This document shows positions 42,011 to 47,912 of a stretch of 47,912 nt of DNA, piece after piece. A program made the translations under genes and the position numbers. Position 1 is the first letter of the stretch. Each line of letters starts with the position of its first letter. Location of the stretch: the NCBI GenBank assembly GCA_017615325.1, contig JAGAAI010000026.1, positions 1-47,912 on the forward strand. The letters run 5' to 3'. The notes under the pieces were generated by a model. It saw only the letters and a program-made list of their open reading frames with translations, did not search any database and was not told the origin of the DNA. This stretch comes from Clostridiales bacterium. Its GTDB lineage: Bacteria > Bacillota > Clostridia > Saccharofermentanales > Saccharofermentanaceae.

Positions 42011-42306
42011 TAACTTCATAACAAAAAGGCTTTGACGAAGAAGGTCGGTGAAGTGCAAGTCTCACAGAGAGCCGCAGTTAGCTGAGATGCGGCAGACAAG
42101 TATCACCAATGATCATCGCTTCCGAGCCGGTACCCCGAATTGAATCTGGTGGTAAACCTCATTCAGAGTAGACGGTACCCGTGAACGTCGCGTTAAGACA
42201 GAGAGGTTGTTAGACCTTGTAAAGTGGTGTATTTATACACAAATTGAGTGGTACCGCGGTAATTCGTCTCAATATCCCAGGTGTAGGGATGTTGGGATTT
42301 TTTATT
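42011..42306 (+). ncRNA. T-box leader, specifier best fits isoleucine
   Basis: Stem I runs from about GGC (42028) to GCC (42126): a K-turn-like base, GAAG/CTTC, an internal loop whose 3' side reads AATGATCATCG (42108-42118), GGTG/CACC above it, and distal AGAGAGCCGC/GCGGC. The T-box proper is TTGAGTGGTACCGCGG (42244-42259). The antiterminator pairs TTGAG with CTCAA, exposing UGGU, which demands discriminator A73. AUC (Ile) in the specifier loop agrees; Asp, Ser, Asn and His codons in the same loop do not. The terminator follows at 42272-42305 (ATCCCA / TGGGAT plus T run). Confidence 0.88.
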
Positions 42307-42368
42307 TGCAAAAATCTCTCGACACTTACTGCAAGGATCGAAGTATTTTTTTACGGAGGTTTTTGAAC

Positions 42369-44735
42369 ATGACAAACAATGTTGAGACAAAACTCAAAGA
42401 GATCGCAGGCCGAGTTAAAGCCCTGCGAGAAGAGATGGGCCTGACAGTTGAGCAGGCAGCAAAGAAGATCGATCTGACCACGGAAGAGTATCTTAAGTTC
42501 GAGTCGGGCACAGAGGATCTGAACTTTACTTTCGTGTATAAGTTCGCAAATCTTGCAGGTGTCGAGATCTCGGATATCATGGAGGGTTCTTCTCCTGCAC
42601 TTAAGGAATACGCGGTAACAAGAAAGGGCCAGGGAAGCCCTATCACAAGACGTACCGGTTATCTTTACCAGCGTCTGGCATCAAGATTCAAGAACAAGCT
42701 CTGCGAGCCTTTCCGTGTAGTTGTTCCTTACTCCGAGGAAGCCTTGAATCCGCCTTACCACCTCGTTACACACAACTATCAGGAACTCAATATCGTCGTA
42801 AAGGGAACTTTGAAGGTTATCGTCGGTGACTCTTCCGAAGTCCTTCACGAAGGCGATTCCATATACTTCGACTCAACCAAGCCCCACGCTGAGTTCGCGC
42901 TTGGCGGCGAAGACTGTGAATTCTATGCTATCATCCTTAACCCCGAATCATGGGGCAAGGGCGAGAACTTCACGACACCTTATAACTCCGAAGAGATCCG
43001 TACAGACAATGTTACAAATGTTGATGCCGCCAATCTCGAAGATGCAGTTTATACTCATTACTTAAACGGCGTTCTCGGTGAGGACGGTCAGCTCGTTGAT
43101 GTCGACATCGACGTTCCCGCATGTAAGAAGTTCAACTTCGCTTTCGACTGCGTTGACGTTATCGCAGATAAGACACCTAACAAGACTGCCATGGTCTGGG
43201 TAGCAAAAGACTGCGTCACAGACAGGATCTTTACTTTCGCTGACATGAAGCGTTATTCCAACATGACAGCAAACTACTTCAAGTCCTTGGGCATCAAGAA
43301 AGGCGACAAGGTAGTTCTCGTATTAAAGCGCCACTACCAGTTCTGGTTCGCCATGATCGGTCTTGAGAAGATCGGTGCCGTTGCTATCCCTGCAACCCAC
43401 CTCCTCCGTGACCACGACTACGAGTACCGCTTCAACGCTGCAGGCGTTAAGGCAGTCTTCTGTACCGCTGACGACGATGCTGCAGTTGAAGCTGAGAAAG
43501 CTGCAAAGGTCTGCGGAGTTGAGACTCTCATCATCTGCAACGGCCAGAGAGAAGGATGGCACGACTTCAACGAAGAATTCAAGAACTGCTCTGATGTATT
43601 CGAGCGTCCCGAAGATTACGCATGCGGATACGATCCCATGGTCATGTTCTTCACATCAGGAACAACAGGATATCCCAAGATGGCTCTGCATTCCTACATG
43701 TATGCTATCGGCCACATCACAACAGCCAAGTACTGGCAGAACGTAGATCCTAACGGACTCCACTTCTCCATCTCAGACACAGGCTGGGGTAAGGCACTCT
43801 GGGGCAAGCTCTATGGTCAGTGGCTCTGCGAAGCTCCTGTCTTCACATTCGACTTCGACCGCTTCAAGGCTGAAGAGATCCTCCCCATGTTCGCCAAGTA
43901 CAACATCACTACATTCTGTGCTCCGCCTACCATGTTCAGATTCTTCATCAAGGAAGATCTGTCCAAGTACGACCTGTCTTCACTTAAGTATGCCGTTACG
44001 GCTGGTGAGGCATTGAACCCTGAGGTATTCAACCGCTTCATGGCTGCAACAGGTATCCGTCTGATGGAAGGGTTCGGTCAGACTGAGACAACACTTGCAA
44101 TCGCAAACCTCGTAGGTTCCAAGCTCCGTATCGGTTCCATGGGTAAGCCTAATCCCCTTTACGATGTAAAGATCCTGGATCCCGACGGCAACGAATGCAA
44201 GCCCGGTGAAACAGGCGAGATCTGCATCAACACACAGAACTACCATCCTAAGGGACTCTTCCTCCAGTACTACCTCGCACCCGACCTCACGAACGAGGCA
44301 TGGCACGACGGCTGGTACCACACAGGTGATACCGCTTGGCAGGATGAGGACGGCTTTATCTGGTACGTAGGACGTACCGACGATGTTATTAAATCGTCTG
44401 GCTACAGAATCGGACCTTTCGAGATCGAAAACGTCATCATGGAATTGCCCTATGTCTTAGAGTGTGCCGTAACAGGCGCACCTGACCCTCAGGGCGTAAG
44501 AGGTATCGTCGTCAAGGCTTCGATCACTCTCGTTAAGGGATCACGCGAGCCCTCCGACGAACTCGTAAAGGAGATCCAGAACTACGTCAAGGAAAAGACC
44601 GCTCCTTACAAGTATCCCCGTATCGTTGAATTCGTTGATGAGCTCCCTAAGACCATCAGCGGTAAGATCCGCCGTGCAGCGATCAGAGGCGATGCAAAGG
44701 ATAACGTTGCCACAGAGGAACAAGATAAGAACTGA
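42369..44735 (+). CDS. HTH-cupin-acyl-CoA synthetase fusion
   Basis: 788 residues from ATG 42369 (CGGAGGT upstream). XRE-type HTH about 8-66 (VKALREEMGLTVEQAAKKI), cupin about 90-170 (YQELNIVVKGTLKVIVGD, HEGDSIYFDSTKPHAEF), then AMP-forming acyl-CoA ligase about 245-788: FFTSGTTGYPKMALH (about 427), GFGQTET (about 567), YHTGDTAWQDEDG (about 650), and Lys in PKTISGKIRR (about 763). It activates an organic acid to its CoA thioester. The attached HTH-cupin may sense the acid or regulate DNA, or only be structural. Expression is under a T-box, so the acid is probably an amino-acid precursor. Confidence 0.9.
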   Translation: MTNNVETKLKEIAGRVKALREEMGLTVEQAAKKIDLTTEEYLKFESGTEDLNFTFVYKFANLAGVEISDIMEGSSPALKEYAVTRKGQGSPITRRTGYLYQRLASRFKNKLCEPFRVVVPYSEEALNPPYHLVTHNYQELNIVVKGTLKVIVGDSSEVLHEGDSIYFDSTKPHAEFALGGEDCEFYAIILNPESWGKGENFTTPYNSEEIRTDNVTNVDAANLEDAVYTHYLNGVLGEDGQLVDVDIDVPACKKFNFAFDCVDVIADKTPNKTAMVWVAKDCVTDRIFTFADMKRYSNMTANYFKSLGIKKGDKVVLVLKRHYQFWFAMIGLEKIGAVAIPATHLLRDHDYEYRFNAAGVKAVFCTADDDAAVEAEKAAKVCGVETLIICNGQREGWHDFNEEFKNCSDVFERPEDYACGYDPMVMFFTSGTTGYPKMALHSYMYAIGHITTAKYWQNVDPNGLHFSISDTGWGKALWGKLYGQWLCEAPVFTFDFDRFKAEEILPMFAKYNITTFCAPPTMFRFFIKEDLSKYDLSSLKYAVTAGEALNPEVFNRFMAATGIRLMEGFGQTETTLAIANLVGSKLRIGSMGKPNPLYDVKILDPDGNECKPGETGEICINTQNYHPKGLFLQYYLAPDLTNEAWHDGWYHTGDTAWQDEDGFIWYVGRTDDVIKSSGYRIGPFEIENVIMELPYVLECAVTGAPDPQGVRGIVVKASITLVKGSREPSDELVKEIQNYVKEKTAPYKYPRIVEFVDELPKTISGKIRRAAIRGDAKDNVATEEQDKN

Positions 44736-44759
44736 TCCTCTATTCGCAAATCAAATTCA

Positions 44760-44800
44760 GGGACTGTCTCAAAAACACAAAGTGAGACAGTCCCTTTTTT
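44760..44800 (+). terminator. Strong intrinsic terminator
   Basis: GGGACTGTCTC, 13-base loop, GAGACAGTCCC, then TTTTTT: a perfect 11-bp stem 25 bases after the synthetase stop. Confidence 0.92.
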
Positions 44801-44832
44801 ATAGACTTCATTTTCTTGAATCCTTCCATAAC

Positions 44833-44841
44833 TGTTATACT
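44833..44841 (+). promoter_or_regulatory. Extended -10 promoter of the leader ORF/AraC unit
   Basis: TGTTATACT at 44833-44841; TTCTTG at 44813-44818 is a possible -35 (17-base gap). Confidence 0.5.
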
Positions 44842-44863
44842 TATATCGGCAAAGGAGGTCAGG

Positions 44864-44923
44864 ATGAATTTTTCGATACTTAGAAGCGAGTACATGAAAG
44901 ACCGGGAGGGGGGCCAAAAATGA
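44864..44923 (+). CDS. 19-codon leader ORF coupled to the AraC gene
   Basis: ATG 44864 follows AAAGGAGG at 6 bases. The product MNFSILRSEYMKDREGGQK ends at TGA 44921-44923, which overlaps the ATG of the AraC gene (44920) as ATGA. Its codons 15-17 form the GGGAGGGGGG that serves as binding site of the AraC gene. Ribosomes finishing the leader should therefore start the regulator. The peptide itself has no known role. Confidence 0.65.
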   Translation: MNFSILRSEYMKDREGGQK

Positions 44924-45831
44924 ATCTGTCTACCGAAAGTCATTGGGAAGGTTGGGACCGGATTGTCGATATCTACACCGAAAGGGATGACAAAATTCCG
45001 GAATATATCAACGATCCTGACAGATATAAGATCCTTATCCTTGAGAAGGGTATCTTAAGGATAAAGAGCGCTGATAAGGAATTTGACATCATCGCTCCTG
45101 CGGGCATGGTCCTGTCCCAGAAGGATAAGGTCGACATAAAAGTAATGCAGCCTTCCAAGATGGAGATCCTCTTTTTCCATCCGTCCGTAATAAGGGAAGA
45201 ATTCACTTTCGCAAGGATCGATTCCGGGGAATTCTGGGATTATCGGGGACAGGCTATCTTCCAGGATTATATTCTCATAACCCCCTTCACTGAAACTGAC
45301 GATGTCAGCATCAAGCAGGCATCCCTTTCCATGAACGAACTCATGAAGATCAAGGACCTCTTCACTTCAACTGAGTGCGAGCTCAAAGTTCAGGCTGACG
45401 GTTTCTGGCCCTGCAGGAGCAGATCCTATCTTATGGAGCTTTTGTTCTTCATCGTATATTCATTCGTTCATACGAGTCCCAATGATGACAGCGGCATCGA
45501 AGATCCGGATAAAGCAACCTTTAACATGATCTCGAAGTTCCTTAACGAACACATAAGCGAACAGATAACTCTCGATACTCTCACAAAGGAATTCGCCATC
45601 AACAGGAATAAGCTCAACGATATCTTCATGGAAAATTCCTCCATGACGTGTTTGGCTTATCTTTTGAAGTTGAGGATCGATCTTGCGAAGATATTCCTTA
45701 CCAAGACCGAGATACCTATAGGCGAGGTTGGAGCGCGCGTCGGTTATCCTGACTCCAACTACTTCACAAAGGTCTTCAAAAAGTCAGTCGGTATGAGTCC
45801 CAAACAGTTCAGATATTCCAGGAGCAACTGA
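44920..45831 (+). CDS. AraC-family transcriptional regulator
   Basis: 303 residues. An N-terminal ligand or dimer domain (about 1-170, cupin-like sequence LEKGILRIKSADKEFDIIAP), then two HTH motifs about 205-300: ITLDTLTKEFAINRNKLNDIF and IGEVGARVGYPDSNYFTKVF, ending with GMSPKQFR (PKQFR is the family hallmark). Target and ligand unknown. It follows the HTH-cupin-acyl-CoA synthetase gene, but a strong terminator separates the two and it has its own promoter. Confidence 0.9.
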   Translation: MNLSTESHWEGWDRIVDIYTERDDKIPEYINDPDRYKILILEKGILRIKSADKEFDIIAPAGMVLSQKDKVDIKVMQPSKMEILFFHPSVIREEFTFARIDSGEFWDYRGQAIFQDYILITPFTETDDVSIKQASLSMNELMKIKDLFTSTECELKVQADGFWPCRSRSYLMELLFFIVYSFVHTSPNDDSGIEDPDKATFNMISKFLNEHISEQITLDTLTKEFAINRNKLNDIFMENSSMTCLAYLLKLRIDLAKIFLTKTEIPIGEVGARVGYPDSNYFTKVFKKSVGMSPKQFRYSRSN

Positions 45832-45874
45832 TATCAAAAGCATATTGGATCTGCTTGCCGGAGACCTCCTTATC

Positions 45875-45883
45875 TGTTATAAT
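45875..45883 (+). promoter_or_regulatory. Extended -10 promoter of the HTH/PIN pair
   Basis: TGTTATAAT at 45875-45883, about 45 bases before the ATG at 45928. The leader repeats the word aatat(g/c)g, a possible operator. Confidence 0.5.
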
Positions 45884-45927
45884 AATATCGAATATGATAT
45901 AAATATAACAAATATGGAGGTGTTTTT

Positions 45928-46386
45928 ATGGCTATCAATAGTGCTCGCACCAAAAACAGCAATGACCTGATCGACGATTTTATCAAGGTCAGAAAAGCAA
46001 GACATATGTCTCAGGCAGAGGTCGCAAAGAAAGCAAACCTCCATCAGGCCGCTGTCGGAAGGATAGAGAATAAGAGCACAGAACCCCGCCTTGATACGCT
46101 GATGAGAATGCTGGATACAATGGGCTATACCCTTGCCATAATCCCTGCCTATCAAGGAGATGAACATGCGATCAATCTTGAGATAAACAGCGTGTTGGAC
46201 TCTCTCAAAGAGGAGAACTTAAAGAGGATCAAGGCATATGCAGATGAACTTTATGCGGAGGAACTACAGAAAAAGAAGGAAGCATTTGAAAGTTTCCGTA
46301 AACTATGCAGACCGATCGATCTCGGAGATGATTACAAAGCGATACTAATGGAAGAGCTGGATCGTAAATATGGACGTATTGATTGA
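45928..46386 (+). CDS. XRE-type antitoxin of a PIN toxin pair
   Basis: 152 residues, ATG with GGAGG about 9 bases upstream. HTH about 15-70 (FIKVRKARHMSQAEVAKKANLH, 22 residues, read as FIKVRKARHM and SQAEVAKKANLH; then LDTLMRMLDTMGYTLAIIP). The C-terminal 80 residues are a charged helix that likely wraps the toxin. It overlaps the toxin gene by 17 bases. XRE antitoxins are usual for HigB/RelE toxins; pairing with a PIN nuclease is less common. Confidence 0.75.
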   Translation: MAINSARTKNSNDLIDDFIKVRKARHMSQAEVAKKANLHQAAVGRIENKSTEPRLDTLMRMLDTMGYTLAIIPAYQGDEHAINLEINSVLDSLKEENLKRIKAYADELYAEELQKKKEAFESFRKLCRPIDLGDDYKAILMEELDRKYGRID

Positions 46387-46786
46387 CACAAACATTTTGA
46401 TCGATGCAGCGGTCAACAGAATACCTTTTTGTAACGCATCCGAAGAGATCCTGAATCTGTGCAGTTCAAATAAGATAAACGGATTCGTATCATCGCGCTC
46501 TTTCTGCGATATTTTCTATATCCTTCGGAAAGACGTATCTGTTGCTGACAGGAAAGATTTTATCCGAACGATCCGGGGATATCTTGGAACGGTGATAATA
46601 ACCGATCCTATCATCGAGAAAGCTCTCGACAACAATGACATTACAGACTTTGAGGATGCCATCCAGTACGCGTGTGCAGATTCTGTTCACGCAGATTACA
46701 TTGTAACGCGCAATGTCAAAGACTATGGGAATTCTGTCATCAAGGCAGTAACCCCTGAGGATCTTCTGGAGTTGTTAAACCACTGA
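46370..46786 (+). CDS. PIN-domain ribonuclease toxin (VapC-like)
   Basis: 138 residues. MDVLIDTNILIDAA carries the first catalytic Asp; NASEEI the acidic second site; DNNDITDFEDAIQYACA the third Asp cluster; and DYIVTRNVKDYGNS the end motif. VapC toxins cut tRNA or rRNA; the target here is unknown. Translation is coupled to the antitoxin gene. Confidence 0.85.
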   Translation: MDVLIDTNILIDAAVNRIPFCNASEEILNLCSSNKINGFVSSRSFCDIFYILRKDVSVADRKDFIRTIRGYLGTVIITDPIIEKALDNNDITDFEDAIQYACADSVHADYIVTRNVKDYGNSVIKAVTPEDLLELLNH

Positions 46787-46832
46787 TTTTGTTAGCCCCC
46801 CCTGTAAAACATTAATCTGCTTACCGGAATCT

Positions 46833-47144
46833 TCAAAGGCACCTTCTGATCAGGTCATTATCATCCAATGCTTCTTCCAACATCCGGCTTAATACAGAGG
46901 TATATCCTTTCCCCAGAGATCTTGCTTTAGACAAGGCTTTTGAAGACAGTCGGATCGTTACTGTCTGTTTTCTGCGTTCTTCTTTTCTCATCTCAGAAAC
47001 CCTGCGAAATTCTGACAATTCCTCGTCAGTAAGTTCCCGGGAATCATCATCAAACTCGATCGGTCTCTCTTTTGCTTTCTTAAGCATTTTCTTTTGTTCT
47101 GCTGTTAAAGGCTCATGAACATCAATTTCCTTTTGTACGATCAC
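46833..47144 (-). CDS. Ribbon-helix-helix antitoxin-like protein
   Basis: 103 residues from GTG 47144, selected because AAAGGAGG lies 7 bases upstream; a TTG at 47180 would include that site. The C-terminal KQTVTIRLSSKALSKARSLG plus VLSRMLEEAL is a ribbon-helix-helix like BrnA/CopG antitoxins; the N-terminus is acidic and disordered. No toxin partner (for example BrnT) is adjacent in 46787-47284, so it is an orphan or a solitary regulator. An 11-bp palindrome lies upstream. Confidence 0.65.
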   Translation of the reverse strand: MIVQKEIDVHEPLTAEQKKMLKKAKERPIEFDDDSRELTDEELSEFRRVSEMRKEERRKQTVTIRLSSKALSKARSLGKGYTSVLSRMLEEALDDNDLIRRCL

Positions 47145-47220
47145 GATATATCCTCCTTTCCTTTGCTGTATCCCATTCAAATTTCATAGAGCATACTCCC
47201 TTGCTCTGAATATATTATTA

Positions 47221-47253
47221 TGCAATACAAAATGTAATACAATTTGTATTGCA
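47221..47253. promoter_or_regulatory. Palindromic operator upstream of the RHH gene
   Basis: TGCAATACAAA (47221-47231) and TTTGTATTGCA (47243-47253) form a perfect 11-bp inverted repeat, with a further aatacaa between. It lies about 77 bases before the GTG in the AT-rich promoter zone of the minus-strand gene and is a good autoregulatory operator for a ribbon-helix-helix protein. Confidence 0.65.
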
Positions 47254-47284
47254 TTTTCTAATCAGCTGAGTCCCTGTTATTCTC

Positions 47285-47911
47285 CTATGCAGGGATCTCC
47301 CACAGACCTGATATCCCGTCTGATGCAGATCTTGCCTCCCGGCTGTTCATGCGCCGTCTTATATCTGCCGTGATATACCTGTTCCAGAAAAGATCATATA
47401 CTGCAGCCGGATCAGTCTCACTGCGGTTCTCCATATACACAGGATCAGATGCGACATTGAAGGAACAGACATCCCTTCCCGATCTCATCAGGAGCAGCGC
47501 ATGCCTGCGGTCGTAAAGAAGAAAATCTCCGGAAAAGACATCTCCCAGGACCGCTTCCTTGATTATCGGTATCACTATCCCCAAAGGTTCCGTCACTGCA
47601 ACATCAACATCGTTCACAGGGACAGACAGCAACGTCAGAAGTTCATCTCCTGCTTCCCTGTAAAGATCCCTGATGCGGTGTCTTACTGACCTGATCCTGC
47701 CGTCATTACAGGCTTCCGTGAACGCCCTGCCTTCTCTTAAAGAGCGGCAGATGAGATCGTAGATCACAGGCTCAACATCATCGGAAGCCGTAAGGAAATA
47801 ATCGTAGACCAGCTGCTGGCAGTCAGGGCCGGCATTGTGTCCTATGTAACGGTAGAAATTATCTGCGATGTCCCTGTCCGTCCTTATATAGACAGGTCTG
47901 ATCTTAGGCTT
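47285..47911 (-). CDS. TIGR03915/DUF4130-like putative DNA repair protein (5' end outside window)
   Basis: The frame stays open to the window edge; 208 residues are visible from KPKIRPVYIRTDRD on. The segment VTEPLGIVIPIIKEAVLGDVF, read as VTEPLGIVIPII and KEAVLGDVF, followed by FLLYDRRHALLLM, resembles the conserved ILPLLAPHF...W-x-I-x-D-x-KR-x-x-A-L-Y-Y-D core of DUF4130, and DPAAVYDLFWNRYITADIRRR the late helix. That family usually sits beside a radical-SAM gene (SplB-like) and is thought to act in DNA repair; the partner would lie outside. A GTG at 47767 is internal and not the start. Confidence 0.55.
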   Translation of the reverse strand, partial: KPKIRPVYIRTDRDIADNFYRYIGHNAGPDCQQLVYDYFLTASDDVEPVIYDLICRSLREGRAFTEACNDGRIRSVRHRIRDLYREAGDELLTLLSVPVNDVDVAVTEPLGIVIPIIKEAVLGDVFSGDFLLYDRRHALLLMRSGRDVCSFNVASDPVYMENRSETDPAAVYDLFWNRYITADIRRRMNSREARSASDGISGLWEIPA

Positions 47912-47912
47912 G

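Overview
The window looks like a chromosome segment of an anaerobic Clostridia-type Firmicute, probably a gut or rumen member of the Lachnospiraceae/Oscillospiraceae/Saccharofermentans range. This is inferred from the glmU-pth-mfd gene order, a T-box leader, an FMN riboswitch in front of ribU, strong AGGAGG ribosome binding sites, a fumarase/tartrate-dehydratase pair, a bacitracin-type ABC resistance cassette and a clostridial MobA/MobL mobilizable element. Moderate GC content and frequent ATC/AAG/GAA codons fit this, but the species cannot be named from sequence alone.

Layout. 1-528 holds decayed sequence with possible insertion-sequence ends. 529-3989 (minus) is a three-gene exported-protein operon: a small secreted protein, a lipoprotein, and a large lipoprotein with a solute-binding-like C-terminus. 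4184-9608 (minus) plus 9805-10767 (plus) form an integrative mobilizable element: regulator, excisionase, tyrosine integrase, MobC-like protein, DUF3847-like protein, an oriT with a pIP501/RSF1010-type nic core, a MobQ relaxase, two coiled-coil genes overprinted on the relaxase tail, and an ORF6N protein. It abuts the 3' end of a GMP synthase gene that encodes only the ATP-pyrophosphatase half.

11880-21114 carries housekeeping and membrane genes: a small membrane protein, an alpha/beta hydrolase, a MutS-type ATPase, a lipoprotein, an AAA/DUF4143 ATPase behind 33-bp tandem repeats, a GT-C-like membrane glycosyltransferase, and a MATE transporter fused to an RsbW-like ATPase domain. 21229-25568 is a response regulator / ABC transporter / histidine kinase operon of the peptide-antibiotic resistance type; its first gene appears to be leaderless. 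25576-27502 holds a phosphatase, a GNAT gene (also apparently leaderless), a RhuM remnant, a cluster of hairpin repeats and tRNA-Arg(CCG).

27559-33042 is the glmU-pth-mfd operon, divergent from a D,D-carboxypeptidase (33164). An FMN riboswitch controls ribU (34288). ttdA-ttdB and a HAD phosphatase follow, then a degenerate GGDEF-EAL protein, Maf, and an epimerase with a very long acidic repeat tail. At 42011-42306 a T-box leader precedes a fused HTH-cupin-acyl-CoA synthetase (42369). This is the most unusual regulatory pairing in the window; the specifier region and the UGGU bulge best fit tRNA-Ile, suggesting salvage of 2-methylbutyrate into isoleucine. The right end has an AraC regulator behind a 19-codon coupled leader ORF, an HTH/PIN toxin-antitoxin pair, a ribbon-helix-helix antitoxin-like gene with a palindromic operator, and a truncated TIGR03915/DUF4130-type gene.
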